From positions 1 through 64,000 of the forward strand of contig CAWHOW010000059.1 of NCBI GenBank assembly GCA_963831005.1: a stretch of DNA of 64,000 nucleotides, given 5' to 3'. Origin of the DNA: CAWHOW01 sp963831005 (GTDB taxonomy: Bacteria; Bacteroidota; Bacteroidia; Bacteroidales; CG2-30-32-10). Of this stretch, positions 26,494 through 38,000 are shown piece after piece (the first letter of the stretch is position 1; every line of letters begins with the position of its first letter). Made by a program: the position numbers and the translations under genes. The notes beneath the pieces were generated by a model. The model was not told the origin of the DNA. It made no database searches and was given only the letters and a program-made list of their open reading frames with translations.

Positions 26494-27813
26494 GTGAGCG
26501 AAAAGAAATTTTATATAGAAACTTACGGCTGCCAGATGAATTTTTCTGACAGCGAGATCATCGCATCAGTGATGAAGGACGCTGATTTCAGCTCCACAAC
26601 TGATGTTAATGAAGCTGATGTTATTTTTGTTAATACCTGTTCCATAAGGGAGCATGCCGAGCAGCGTGTCAGGAAAAGACTTTCCGAATTAAAATCATTT
26701 AAGAAAAAGAAACCTCACTTGCTTATTGGTGTTCTTGGATGCATGGCTGAAAGACTAAAAGACCAACTGTTAATTGATGAAAGATCGGTAGATATTATTG
26801 TTGGCCCTGATGCGTACCGCGATCTTCCGAAGCTTATTAATACAGCTAATGAAGGGCAAAAAGCTATAAATGTGATTTTGTCAGCTGATGAAACGTATGC
26901 CGACATTAATCCTGTGAGGCTTGGCGGTAATGGCGTTTCTGCTTTTATTTCCATTATGCGTGGCTGTGAAAATTTCTGTGCTTATTGTGTAGTGCCCTAT
27001 ACTCGCGGAAAGGAGCGTAGCCGAAACCCTGAAACTATTCTCAGTGAAGCAAAAGAATTATTTGAAAAGGGATACAGGGAAATAACACTGCTTGGACAAA
27101 ATGTGAATTCATATAAATGGGAAGACAATAGCGTTGATTTTCCTTCACTTCTTGAAAATGTTGCATTGATTGACCCTTTCCTCAGGATTAGATTTGCCAC
27201 ATCGCACCCAAAAGATCTTTCGGATGAATTATTAAAGGTTATTGCAGCACATCCCAATATCTGTCGTTCCATTCATTTGCCTGTGCAATCGGGCAGTAGC
27301 AGAATATTGAAAATGATGAACAGGAAATATACCCGTGAGTGGTATATGGAAAGGATAGAAGCCATCAGGAAATATATCCCCGATTGCGCCATCAGTACTG
27401 ATATTATTTGCGGCTTCAGTGGTGAAACTGACGATGACCATAATGAAACCCTTTCGCTGATGGAATGGGCAAAGCTCGATTATGCATATATGTTCAAGTA
27501 TTCCGAACGTCCCTGTACTGCTGCTGCTGGTAAGTATAAGGATGATGTTCCCGAAGAAGTGAAATCTAAGCGTTTGCAGGAAGTTATTGAGCTTCAGCAA
27601 AAGCTTTCGCACGAGAGCAATAAACGAGATGTAGGTAAAACATTTGAAGTTCTTGTTGAGAATGAATCACGCAAATCGAAAGACTTTCTTTCGGGCAGGA
27701 ACAGCCAGAATAAGGTTGTAATATTTCCCAGGAAGAATTTTAAAGCCGGCGATTATGTTAATGTAAACATTATGCGCTGCACTCCGGCTACGCTTATTGG
27801 AGAAGATATTTGA
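26494..27813 (+). CDS. miaB: tRNA-i6A37 methylthiotransferase MiaB
   Basis: MiaB converts N6-isopentenyladenosine-37 of tRNA to the 2-methylthio form with two [4Fe-4S] clusters. The 439-residue protein begins with a GTG codon at 26494; no in-frame ATG lies upstream near enough. The UPF0004 cluster cysteines are in YGCQMNFSDSE, NTCSIREHA and LGCMAERL; the radical SAM motif CENFCAYC is near residues 156-163, followed by PYTRGKERSR. A TRAM domain closes the protein (FEVLVENESRK..GDYVNVNI). It is divergent from topA. Length is typical. Confidence 0.97.
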   Translation: MSEKKFYIETYGCQMNFSDSEIIASVMKDADFSSTTDVNEADVIFVNTCSIREHAEQRVRKRLSELKSFKKKKPHLLIGVLGCMAERLKDQLLIDERSVDIIVGPDAYRDLPKLINTANEGQKAINVILSADETYADINPVRLGGNGVSAFISIMRGCENFCAYCVVPYTRGKERSRNPETILSEAKELFEKGYREITLLGQNVNSYKWEDNSVDFPSLLENVALIDPFLRIRFATSHPKDLSDELLKVIAAHPNICRSIHLPVQSGSSRILKMMNRKYTREWYMERIEAIRKYIPDCAISTDIICGFSGETDDDHNETLSLMEWAKLDYAYMFKYSERPCTAAAGKYKDDVPEEVKSKRLQEVIELQQKLSHESNKRDVGKTFEVLVENESRKSKDFLSGRNSQNKVVIFPRKNFKAGDYVNVNIMRCTPATLIGEDI

Positions 27814-27856
27814 ATAAACTGTATCCTTTTGCCAAACCTTCTTAATCCAGTTTTCT

Positions 27857-28747
27857 TTATTTAAATATATAACCAATAGTTACACTGCCTGTGAAGCTTA
27901 ATGGGATGTCAGGAATCTTCTCCTGATTATAAAGATTAGAAATATTGGATGATGGATCAGTCATATAATTATTTACAAGAGGATTGGTATAATTAGCATA
28001 TACAAAAGCGTACCCTATTCCGAAATTAAAGCCAAATGTTAGAATATTTCCAAGAATGTATTGGTTGCCATAAGTGAGTAATATTGCAACACTATTGGTT
28101 CTTAGATTGGTGGGTTGACCAGAATATGTAGGCCCGTAATAGTTATTTAAACCCTTTTCTGTAAATGTAGTCAGGATAAGTTCGGGTTTTATATAACTTC
28201 CTTTTAGAGGGTGGGAATATTTCATTCCTTTGATATAAAAGCTGTGTCCAAGTATAAATTTAGGACCTATCACTATGGTACCACCCATTACGGGATTTAC
28301 ATTTGTATTAGAACTAAAATTAAACATTGAAGTATTTATTAATCCAAATGTACCTTCTAAGTTAGTTCCCATTCGTATCGATCTTTCATAAGTGAAGGCA
28401 AGATAATGATATAAAGGAGAGAAAAAGTGAACTTTTATTGAAGATCTTTTATTTATGATTTGAGCTTCATGATTCATTTCCATTTCATCAGGTACTATTG
28501 TTTCTATTTTGCCATTTCCAAGCCTGATTTCCATCACATCATTTTTGGAAGTTGTATATATAATTGCATCAGATACCGTGTCTTTCTTATATTCAATATC
28601 TGTATCGGTGATTTTTGTAACCTTACAGATAATATTTTTTTTATTTTTTGTAACAATGGTATCACGTAAACCCTGTGACTGGCTATCTTTTCCTAAAAAC
28701 AGAAATAAAGGAATAAGCATTAAAATAATGATATTTGTTGGTTTCAT
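27857..28747 (-). CDS. Hypothetical outer-membrane protein
   Basis: The 296-residue protein has a signal peptide (cleavage after SQSQG near residue 26). Next comes a ~70-residue domain (DTIVTKNKKNIICKVTKI..IIYTTSKNDVMEIRLGNGK) that recurs in Bacteroidota envelope proteins and looks like a small beta domain. The rest is a barrel-like region of alternating strands, ending LSFTGSVTIGYIFK, a typical final strand. It is convergent with miaB and followed upstream by the IS element at 28.8-29.7 kb. No function is known to me. Confidence 0.75.
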   Translation of the reverse strand: MKPTNIIILMLIPLFLFLGKDSQSQGLRDTIVTKNKKNIICKVTKITDTDIEYKKDTVSDAIIYTTSKNDVMEIRLGNGKIETIVPDEMEMNHEAQIINKRSSIKVHFFSPLYHYLAFTYERSIRMGTNLEGTFGLINTSMFNFSSNTNVNPVMGGTIVIGPKFILGHSFYIKGMKYSHPLKGSYIKPELILTTFTEKGLNNYYGPTYSGQPTNLRTNSVAILLTYGNQYILGNILTFGFNFGIGYAFVYANYTNPLVNNYMTDPSSNISNLYNQEKIPDIPLSFTGSVTIGYIFK

Positions 28748-28794
28748 AGCTGATTAATTCTTGTGATTAATTTGGTTTACTCGATAACTTTAAT

Positions 28795-29684
28795 TGAAGT
28801 TGTTTAAAGTTGACGTAATAAAATCACACAAAATGCCAAAAGATGCAGAGCCTTCCAATGAATTGTGTTTGTTTCAAATTGAACCAATAATGCCTTAAAT
28901 GCATCAAGCCAGGCATTGGTTCTTTCAATAACAAACCTACACTTGTATAGTAAATGGTCAAAGACATTTTCCGATATACATCCATTTCTTTTGTTTAGGT
29001 GAATATTGTCGATGATACCATTCCTACTACAGAAATTTCGGAAATCATCTATATCAAAGCCTGCGTCAGCATTTAAGAATAAGCCATTTGTCTTGATGTT
29101 CGAAGACCGAATATTACTCAACATTCTGTCCACTGTATCGACCAAATGATAGGCATCATTATGGTTGCCAGCTACGGGTTCACTATAAGCCAAAGGGGTA
29201 CCATGATTATCTGCAATTATCAATAGATTGCTCGTTATACAATGTCTTCGTCCTTGGAATCCTGTTGCTTCTCCTCCTCTTTTTGTCGGCGTTTGCGTGC
29301 CGTCCAGTTGAATACTTGACAAATCCAATAGATGTTTGTGCTTTTCTAAAATGGAACGCCACACTTTTTCCCAACTCCCATCTTTACTCCATTTTTGAAA
29401 ATGAAAGTATACACTTTGCCATCGATATTTTTTCTTGAAAAATTGCTTTAATGGCAATTGACGCCATTGACAACCCGTTTTTAATCTATATAATATGGCT
29501 TCTACCACTTGATAATCCTCAACTTTCGTGTTGCCTAATAAATTTCCGAATTTTAAATGCGGACAAATCTCTTTTTTATTATAACTTTGTTTATCATTTT
29601 TTTTGCACCAATGGTACTATTTATTGATTCTCAATATTTATCTGCCATTGGTGTTTTCTCAACATTCAACTTTTGACAACTTCA
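28795..29684 (-). mobile_element. IS5-family insertion sequence, ~890 bp
   Basis: Imperfect inverted ends TGAAGTTGTTTAAAGTTGA (28795-28813) and TCAACTTTTGACAACTTCA (29666-29684) enclose a DDE transposase gene. No clear target duplication is visible. A second inverted pair, CACCAATGG (29606-29614) and CCATTGGTG (29645-29653), lies inside the right end, upstream of the transposase. Confidence 0.75.
28804..29508 (-). CDS. IS5-family DDE transposase, N-terminus uncertain
   Basis: From a GTG at 29508 the frame codes 234 residues. The RNase-H-like triad is visible as LDGT near 69, NADAGFD near 147 and VIERTNAWLDAF near 192, with HLNKRNG between; this matches the IS5 family (DDE_Tnp_1 type). The same frame continues upstream with conserved-looking residues (SYNKKEICPHLKFGNLLGNT) but meets a TAG stop at 29617-29619 without any ATG, GTG or TTG. 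So either an unusual start or a frameshift is used, or the copy has lost its true start. It lies fully within the inverted ends. Confidence 0.8.
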   Translation of the reverse strand: MVEAILYRLKTGCQWRQLPLKQFFKKKYRWQSVYFHFQKWSKDGSWEKVWRSILEKHKHLLDLSSIQLDGTQTPTKRGGEATGFQGRRHCITSNLLIIADNHGTPLAYSEPVAGNHNDAYHLVDTVDRMLSNIRSSNIKTNGLFLNADAGFDIDDFRNFCSRNGIIDNIHLNKRNGCISENVFDHLLYKCRFVIERTNAWLDAFKALLVQFETNTIHWKALHLLAFCVILLRQL

Positions 29685-29934
29685 TTATTTCATTTGGCAT
29701 AATAAACTGTAAATATAAAATATTTTTATATTCAAATGCGAAAAATATTTTTTCTCATCAATATACTTTAAATCGAAAACAGATGACAGATAATATCAAA
29801 TTGCAATGATGATTATCATTTAGCAAAACTCTTATCTTTTCAATTGTAAATTATTGTATCTTGTCAAATTCGTTATGTTATTTAATAGAATTTTTTATTT
29901 TTGATGAAAATAAATACCTTTTATTAGGATAATA

Positions 29935-31329
29935 ATGGCTGATAAATTCAAATTTATTTTTCTTCTTCTTACATTGGCTATATATTGTCCTTCATTTTCC
30001 CAACCTGCGAAAAAATATCTAAAAACCGGAAATGCTAAATTCCATGATAAGGATTATGCTGGCGCTATCATTGAATATACTATTGCCATAGAAACAAAGC
30101 CTGATTACATTGATGCTTATTTCCGACGCGCCAATGCAAAAGATAAATTAAAGGAATATACAGAAGCCATTATAGATTATGATAAGGCAATAGAACTTAG
30201 TCCTGATTTCTCTGAAGCCTATAAAAACAGAGGCAAAGCTAAATATAATCTAAAGGAATATGTCGAAGCCATTGCTGATTTTGATAAAGCGATAACCCTC
30301 AAACCCGATTATTTTGCTTATTACGACCGTGCAGAAACACAATACAAATTACATAAATATGAAGAAGCCATTGCTGATTATGACAAAGTATTAGAGCTTT
30401 ACCCTATTGATGACCGTGCATATAATGGACTTGGTACTGCAAAACTTGCCTTAAAGAATTATAATGATGCCATAGCTGATTTTGATAAAGCTATAAAACT
30501 TAATCCTAATGATGTTTATGCCTATAACTTTCGTGGTGCTGCAAATCGGGGATTAAAGAAATATAGTGAAGCAATCGAAGATTTTACTTCAGCCATTAAA
30601 CTTGACCCAAATAATGTTAGTGGATATAACGATCGTGGCGGAATAAAATTTGAATTAAGGGAATATAATGAAGCTATTGATGATTTTACTACTGCCATAA
30701 AGCTTAATCCAAATAATGTCTATGCATATAATAATCGCGGGGTTGCGAAATGTAAATTAAAAGAATATAATGAAGCTATTGCTGATTTTAATAAAGCAAT
30801 AGAAATTAGCCCTGATTATTCTTATGCTTATTGCGATCGTGGAAGAGCAAGACGTAAATTAAAAGAATACTATGAAGCCAATGCCGATTTTAGAAAAGTA
30901 ATTTCTTTGAATCAATCTTATTTTGGCCCTTATGTAGGTCTCGGCCTTGATTTTTCTGAAATAAATAAATATGATTCGGCTATTTATTTTACATGTAAAG
31001 GGTTAAGCTATGATTCGCTGAATCCCATTCTAAATGATAATGCTGCATGGTTCTACTTGGAACAAGATGATTTTAATAAGGCAAAGATTTATTTTAATAA
31101 ATGTCTGGAAGAAAACGATAAGCAGCTTGATGCTATAATTGGTTTGGCTTTGTTGTATTATGAAAGAAATGATACCGTGAATGCGAAGAAATATCTGGAA
31201 GAAGCAAAAAGTACGGATCCTAATTTTGACAAAATAACAAATGATAACGACGATATTGAAAATGATGTTTACATCTATTCAAAAAAGCAAAGAGCAATTC
31301 TAGATAAAATGCTCGATAGATTTAAATAA
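29935..31329 (+). CDS. Exported TPR-repeat protein
   Basis: The 464-residue protein has a signal peptide (cleavage after PSFSQ near residue 23). About ten consecutive 34-residue tetratricopeptide repeats follow, with the consensus Y-EAIADFDKAIELxPD--AYxxRGxAKxxLKEY, over residues 24-350, then more divergent TPRs. TPR solenoids act as protein-protein scaffolds. Being exported, it should work in the periplasm or at the outer membrane. The strong similarity between adjacent repeats suggests recent internal duplication. Its partner is unknown. It is convergent with the PD40 gene at 31419, with a shared hairpin between them. Confidence 0.9.
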   Translation: MADKFKFIFLLLTLAIYCPSFSQPAKKYLKTGNAKFHDKDYAGAIIEYTIAIETKPDYIDAYFRRANAKDKLKEYTEAIIDYDKAIELSPDFSEAYKNRGKAKYNLKEYVEAIADFDKAITLKPDYFAYYDRAETQYKLHKYEEAIADYDKVLELYPIDDRAYNGLGTAKLALKNYNDAIADFDKAIKLNPNDVYAYNFRGAANRGLKKYSEAIEDFTSAIKLDPNNVSGYNDRGGIKFELREYNEAIDDFTTAIKLNPNNVYAYNNRGVAKCKLKEYNEAIADFNKAIEISPDYSYAYCDRGRARRKLKEYYEANADFRKVISLNQSYFGPYVGLGLDFSEINKYDSAIYFTCKGLSYDSLNPILNDNAAWFYLEQDDFNKAKIYFNKCLEENDKQLDAIIGLALLYYERNDTVNAKKYLEEAKSTDPNFDKITNDNDDIENDVYIYSKKQRAILDKMLDRFK

Positions 31330-31353
31330 AGGTTTAAGGCAGGTTTACATAAG

Positions 31354-31389
31354 CAGAACGGGGTTGCAATTTATTGCAACCCCGTTCTG
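31354..31389. terminator. Bidirectional hairpin between convergent genes
   Basis: CAGAACGGGGTTGCAA and TTGCAACCCCGTTCTG form a perfect 16-bp stem with a 4-nt loop. It lies between two convergent stop codons. The U-tracts on either side are weak, so termination strength is uncertain. Confidence 0.7.
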
Positions 31390-31418
31390 GCAATTAACGA
31401 GTAATGAAAAGATGGGTT

Positions 31419-32330
31419 TTACTTTTTGTAATTAACGCAATAGATATTCTGTTTGCCATGCTTTGAGTTGTCAGAAGAATAGAAAGCACATTTGCCATAA
31501 GTATCGGTGATATAATAAAAGTCATCACCTGTAGTATTAACAGGAGCACCAAGATTTTCAGGCATCGACCAGAAACCATCATCATTCAATGTAGCGCTGA
31601 AAATATCAAAACCACCCATGCTTGCAGGGCCTTTTGAACTGAAATACAAGGTAGCGCCGTCAGCCATCATGAAAGGAGATTCTTCGTCTGCTGAAGTATT
31701 AACTTTATTTCCAAGATTAACAGGTTCGCTCCAGTTACCGCTTGATAATCTTTCAGAAGACCAGATATCCTTGCCGCCAAAACCACCAGGCCTGTCACTA
31801 ACAAAGTATAAGGTATTGCCATCAGGACTTAAAGAAGGACTGCACTCCACATATTTAGTGTTGATATTCAACTTATGAGGAGAAAAGGAACTTTTCCTTA
31901 AGTCAACGGAATAAATATCATTATCAATAGTAATGAATATCTCCTGGAAATTCATATTCTTATTGATCTCCTGGAAAGAAGCATAGTCTTTTTCCAGATT
32001 AATAGGTTTTGTCCAGGTAGATGTCTTACTGTCGAAACTGGAAAATAAGAAATCCCTGCTAACCAATTCCATATTACTGTTTTTGGTGTCAGTATAATAG
32101 AAAAGACCATGGTTGATCTCAGAAACATAGATAGGGAATGAGTTTGACTGCCCACTATTAATTTCATCACCCAGTTGGTTAACATCCGTTGCCACAGTTG
32201 TAGTGGAAAAGCCTTTTGCAAGGAATTTAAAATCAGAAGAAGTGTTCAAATTTGACACATGGTTAATAGCAATAGCATTAATAAGGAGTAATGCTAAGGT
32301 AGCTGCGGAAATATATTTTAGTGTTTTCAT
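31419..32330 (-). CDS. Exported PD40/WD40-like beta-propeller protein
   Basis: The 303-residue protein has an N-terminal signal peptide or anchor (residues 7-24). Two clear PD40-type blades are present: CSPSLSPDGNTLYFVSDRPG followed by GKDIWSSERL, and ESPFMMADGATLYFSSKG followed by GFDIFSATL; less regular blades flank them. The same blade signature occurs in the PorE-like protein at 58092. PD40 domains are structural propellers, often bound to peptidoglycan-associated partners in Bacteroidota. This copy lacks an OmpA domain. Function unknown. Confidence 0.8.
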   Translation of the reverse strand: MKTLKYISAATLALLLINAIAINHVSNLNTSSDFKFLAKGFSTTTVATDVNQLGDEINSGQSNSFPIYVSEINHGLFYYTDTKNSNMELVSRDFLFSSFDSKTSTWTKPINLEKDYASFQEINKNMNFQEIFITIDNDIYSVDLRKSSFSPHKLNINTKYVECSPSLSPDGNTLYFVSDRPGGFGGKDIWSSERLSSGNWSEPVNLGNKVNTSADEESPFMMADGATLYFSSKGPASMGGFDIFSATLNDDGFWSMPENLGAPVNTTGDDFYYITDTYGKCAFYSSDNSKHGKQNIYCVNYKK

Positions 32331-33043
32331 AGTATATGGTTTTTAATGGTTTCTGTTTTGGTTCATCTTTCAATACAAAGTTACTTCAACAGGTAGTATG
32401 CATTCAAGAGTAGATTTACTCCATTATTGCAAGTAGATTTACCTGATTGTGCTTTGGTATTTGAAAGTCCTTTCATTTTATTACTTTATTATGGTCTGGT
32501 TTTCGCTTATAAATTTAAGCAAGAAAAACAATAAAGTCAAGTTAAATTTTCTACCAAAGCCTTGTTAATTCAGTAAGAAGGAAAGACTTTGATGAATCAA
32601 CTTTTAAAACACTTACACCAAACAGGTAAAAGCTTACATTAAAATAAATACGTAAATTCACTTAAAAGACTACGTAATATCTCCTAAACAGTTTAGGTGG
32701 TTTCTATTTAAGTTGAAAAGAGTATTCAGAGGAATATTTTAAACCGTAAAAAAAAAGACTTTTAACCTATAATTTAAGATTGGCAAATTTTTCTCGTAAC
32801 CCCCATTATTAGCAGAATTGAATGCTTTCCTTAAATTAAAATTACTTGCAATTTGTACCAATGATAACATTTATTTATTGATTAAAATTGACAAAGCCAT
32901 TTCAATCCATTATATTTGCAATAAGTAAAATTTTACTTATTTAATATTGGATTAGCAATATAATACGGAAATACTTCCTACCTGTTTGTATGAAAAGGTT
33001 TGAGATATATGCGGAAGATTGATTTGTCAAAACTACCATAACT
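32331..33043. other. 713-bp AT-rich intergenic region with a promoter
   Basis: No gene is visible. It holds divergent control regions for the PD40 gene (minus) and the nuclease gene (plus). TTG at 32888-32890 and TATATTTG at 32911-32918 are 20 bp apart, a good Bacteroidota promoter, giving a leader of ~120 nt for the gene at 33044. Confidence 0.6.
32888..32918 (+). promoter_or_regulatory. Bacteroidota-type promoter of the endonuclease I gene
   Basis: TTG-N20-TATATTTG, the best match to the consensus on this stretch. Confidence 0.55.
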
Positions 33044-35030
33044 ATGAGGCTAAAAGAACGATTATTTTTACTTGTAACAATACTATTACTTGTTCCATTT
33101 AATAGTATTGGGCAAATACCTGCCGGTTATTATAATAATGCTACAGGAAAAACAGGTGATACACTTAGGGCAGCGTTGCGGGATATAATAGCTAATGGGC
33201 AGGTTAAACTACCTTATACCTCTAGCTCTTCAAATATGGATGTATGGCATGCTTTTGCTGTGACTGATGTACGACCAGCCCCAAAAGATACCATTGTCTG
33301 GGACATGTATTCTGACATTCCAAGTGGTACTCCAGTATATAATTATACTGTTTTTACCAATCAATGCACATCAGGTTCTGCTTCTGCAGAAGGAACTTGT
33401 TATGCAAGGGAACATTGTGTTCCGAATTCATGGTGGAACGGAATTGATAATGCCGGACATCCACAATATACTGACCTTCATCATTTATTTCCTGCTGATA
33501 TGTATGTGAATGATAAGAAAAGCGATCACCCAGTTGGGCAAACTTCTTCACCTACTTTTACATCAACTAACGGAAGCAAGGTGGGTCCTTGTTCTTGGCC
33601 GGGATACACCGGTACAATTTTCGAACCAATTGATGGTTATAAAGGAGATTTTGCACGTGCTTATCTTTATATTGCAACAAGATATATGGACAGTTTAAGT
33701 GCCTGGGTTAATAATTACCCGGGAACAGAAGCCCAATATGTTATTAATGCTACAGGAAATAATTTTAAACAATGGTTCATTGATATGCTGGTAACCTGGA
33801 ACAATAATGATCCAGTGAGCCAAAAAGAAATTAACAGGAATGACAGTATTTATTATAGCACGCCCCAGCATAATAGGAACCCTTTTATTGACCATCCTGA
33901 GTATGTATGTAAGATATGGACGTCGCAATATTGCACTACCACTTCAACATGCATAAGCGAAGGATTTGATGCTGTAGCTCCGCCTACGGCACCTACAGGC
34001 TGGACGTTTACAAATATTGAATCTAGTTCAACTTATACGTCATCGGGTAATTATGGCATTGCCTCTCCTTCTATAAAAATGGATGCTACCGGGAGATGTT
34101 ATCACAACACCGGTTGTTTCTGAAGCAATAGCATTATCATTCTGGATCAAAGGAGTATCAACTAATTCTACTTCCGCATTACTTGTAGAAGGCTTAAGTG
34201 GAAGTTCATGGACAACAATAGAAAATATAAATCCTCTTCCTACGGTTGGGACTTCCAAATCTTACACGTCTTCTTCATCGCCCGCATTAGTTGCAGGTTT
34301 TACCCAATTCAGGTTTACATATACTAAAGGTGCCGGTAACCTTGCTTTTGATGATGTAAGTATTACTTGCGGCACATCTGCATGCACAACTCCTATAAAT
34401 CAATCAACAAATATGTTATTTTCAAATATTAGCTCTACTTCATTAACAGTGAGCTGGACTCGCGGTAGCGGAGATAATGTAATTGTTTTATGCAGAGCCA
34501 GCAGTGCGGTAACTTCGGATCCTGTAAGCAGTACAGCTTACACAGCTAATACGATATTTGGTTCGGGTTCACAGGTTGGAACAGGGAATTATGTCGTTTA
34601 TTCAGGCGCTGCAAGTTCAGCGACAATAACAGGTCTATCATCAAATACAAAATATTATTTTTCAGTTTATGAATATAATTCATCCGGCCCTTGTTATAAA
34701 ACCCCTGGTTTGTCAGGAAGCCAGCTAACCACTTTAGGAACAGGCATTATTGATTTAAGAAAATTATCAACAGATGTGATTTCTTCTTTATATCCAAATC
34801 CGACTTCGCAATTAGTTTCATTTACAATAAATGCTTCTGAAGAAACTATTGTTTTTATCGACTTGATAAATTATCTGGGTCAGAAAGTTTGCACTAATAA
34901 ACAAAAGGTATTCGAAGGAAATAATAAATTAGAATATAATATCTCCAAATTTAGTAAAGGAATTTATTATATATCCATCCATTCTATTAATGGAAATATA
35001 TTTGATAATAGTCAGCTTGTTATTCAATGA
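33044..35030 (+). pseudogene. Secreted endonuclease I with T9SS sorting domain, frameshifted
   Basis: Two overlapping frames make one gene. The first (33044-34123) has a signal peptide and an endonuclease I domain (PF04231): REHCVPNSWW near residue 121 and TDLHHLFPADMYVNDKKSDH near 143, with the catalytic HH-type motif intact. It then enters a beta-sandwich region. The second (34083-35030) continues the sandwich, then a fibronectin-III-like domain and a type A T9SS sorting domain (SSLYPNPTSQLVSF). Dropping one G from the GGG at about 34090-34092 restores ATGDVITTPV and joins the halves. As written, the nuclease domain would be made but not sorted. It may be a real mutation or a sequencing error. 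Confidence 0.82.
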
Positions 35031-35038
35031 CAATTTAA

Positions 35039-38000
35039 TTACTTAGAAGCAATTACCGTAACAGGACCTTTAAGAGTAGAAGTAGATTTATCAAAGTTAG
35101 TAAGAGTAATGATATAAAAGTAAGTACCCGCAGAAACCAGTTTACCTTTATATTCACCATTCCATCCGTCAGTACCACTATATAATAACTGGTCCCATCT
35201 GTTGAATATCTGAATATCCAGTCCTTTCAAGAATATCTGATTCTCAGCATCAGTCCCATTTGGAATAAATGCATTTGGTATAGGTTTTACATTAAGGATT
35301 ACAGAATCAGATTCGATACACCCAGCTTCAGAAGCATAAATAACTACTGTAGTGTTTCCATTTACAAAAGAATTGGATTGATATATGTTTGATGCTCCTG
35401 ATTGCACCAACTTTCCTCCAATATAAAAGCTATAGTTTGGATAATTTGCAGGAGTTGCTGTTATTGTTACAACCTCTCCTGTGTATACTTGTATGGTGGG
35501 GTCACTTCCGCTTTGTACTGTCACAGTTGGAACAGGGGTTACTGAAACAAGTGTAGAGTCACTGTTAGAACAGGAGTTGGTATCCGTATAAGAATAAACC
35601 AGTTCATATTGCCCTATGTTAGCCACAGAAGGATTAAAGATGCTATCATTTGTTACCCCTGTTCCGGAAAAACTACCACCGGCAGGAGAGCCTACTAGAA
35701 TAATCGGGTTTGCATCTATACAATAGTCATTTTCAGGAACATGAAATGAAACCACAGGTAATGGGTTTATATTTACCACAATATTATCAGTTCCCGTACA
35801 TCCTTGAGTATTCGTAACAGTAACAGTATATGTCCCGGCAGCCGACATAGAAACAGCACTGATAGATGGGTTCTGAACTGAACTTGAAAAGCTGTTAGGC
35901 CCTGCCCAGTTATAAGTAGATCCACCTCCGGAAGTGAGGTTTAGTGTTTGTCCTTCACAAGGTGTATTGCTGGAACCGATAGCTGTAGGATTAGCATTAA
36001 TACTGACAGTAATTTGTGCAGTTGCTGTACATCCATTAACATCAGTAACAGTTAAAGTGTATATACCTGCATCGGATGATATTGCTCCGCTAATACTGGG
36101 ATTTTGAGAAGAGTTGGAAAAACTATTTGGCCCGGCCCAGTTATATGTAGAACCACCACCAGAAGTTAGGTTCAATGTTTTTCCTTCACATGGAGTATTT
36201 CCTGATGCTGTTGCAGTTGGATTTGCATTTACATTAACCAAGGCCTGAGCGGTTGCTGAGCATCCATTTCCATCAGTAACAGTAACAAGATATGTTCCGG
36301 AATCGGAAAGTATTACTCCGCTAATCATAGGACTTTGAGTAGAACTGGAAAAACTGTTAGGCCCAGACCAGTTATAACTGGAGCCACCACCCGAAATAAG
36401 AATTAATGATTGTCCAGCACACGGCGTATTGCCTGTTGCAGTGGCTACCGGATTGCTATTGACTGTTACATTGGTCTGTGATGTTGATGAACATCCATTT
36501 CCGTCAGTTACAGTTACGAAATATGTTCCTGCATTTAAGGATGTATCTGCATTGATCACTGTAGGATTTTGATTAGAGTTTGAAAAACCATCAGGTCCAA
36601 TCCAATTATAACTATTGGATGAGTTTCCTGAGCAATTTAAATTTAATGCCTGTCCTTCACAAGGAGTATTGCCTGATGCCGTGGCTAATGGATTACTATT
36701 TACCGAAACTATAGTTTGTGCAGTTGATGAGCAACCGTTCCCATCAGTTACAGTTACAAAATAAGTTCCGGAAGTCACTATAGTATCTGCGCTAGGTACT
36801 ATTGGGTTTTGAGTTGAACTTGAGAAACTGTTTGGTCCACTCCAGCTATAAGAAGAACCTCCGCCTGAAGATAAATTGATAGTTTGTCCTTCACATGGTG
36901 TATTACTTAAAGCAGTAGCTGCCGGATTTGCATTTATTACAACAGTGGTTTGAGCAGTAGCAGAACAGCCGTTTGAATCGGTAACTGTTACGATATAATT
37001 TCCACTCGACGCAGGTAAAACATTCACGATGTTTGGATTCTGATTTGAATTTGAGAAACTGCCAGGTCCACTCCAGCTGTAAACTGATCCTCCGCTGGAT
37101 GTAAGGTTTAAAGAACTGCCTTCACAGGCAGGAGAATTGCTTGAGGCATTTACTGTTGGCAAAGGAAAAATTGTAATTGTTACTGGGGATGCAACCGTAC
37201 TAAGGCCATCATTTACGGTAACTGTATATAGCGTGGTAACAGTTGGATTTGCAATAGGATTTGATATGGTTGTGCTGCTTAACCCAGATGCAGGTCCCCA
37301 AGTATATGTATAAGTACCAGAACCACCTGTTACTGTGGCCTGAATTTGTGTTGAATCTCCTAAACATATTGCCGAAGGTGATACTGTAAGTGAAGTCACA
37401 TTAAGCGGGCTACCAACAACATTTACAATCACTAGGTCAGTGCCGGAACAACCCGTTGTCTGGTCAGTTACAGTAACAGTATAGCCTGTTGTAACTGTCA
37501 AATTTGTAGTAACGGGATTTTGAACAGTAGTACTGCCTGCAATATAAGTAGATGGCGCCCAGCTGTATGTATATGTTCCTGATCCTCCTGTTACTGTTGA
37601 GTTTATTGTAGTGCTTGTTCCGTTTGCTATGTTATAAGGCCCGGCAGTGATTGATGGACTTTGGTTAATAATAACAGCCGTAGAAGCAGTTGATGAGCAG
37701 CCATCATCTGTAACAGTAACAGTATATGTTCCGTTGCCGGCAGCAGTTACATTGGGTATTGATGGGTTCTGGGAGGAACTTGTAAAACTATTTGGACCAC
37801 TCCAGCTATAACTAGCTCCTCCGCTTGGTTCTGATGTTAAATTTAACGTGTTTCCTGAACATAACGGATTATTATTCCCAGCGGTAACAACTACTGAGTT
37901 TACCGTTATTGTATGTGTTTGTGAAATACAACAAGGACAATCATTAGTGTAAGTGATATTATATGTGCCATTTAATCCGGCAGGATTAAACATATTACCT

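Noticed and set aside
28791..29688. A target-site duplication around the IS at 28.8-29.7 kb
   Set aside because: The flanks TAAT and TTAT do not match; no clean duplication could be defined.
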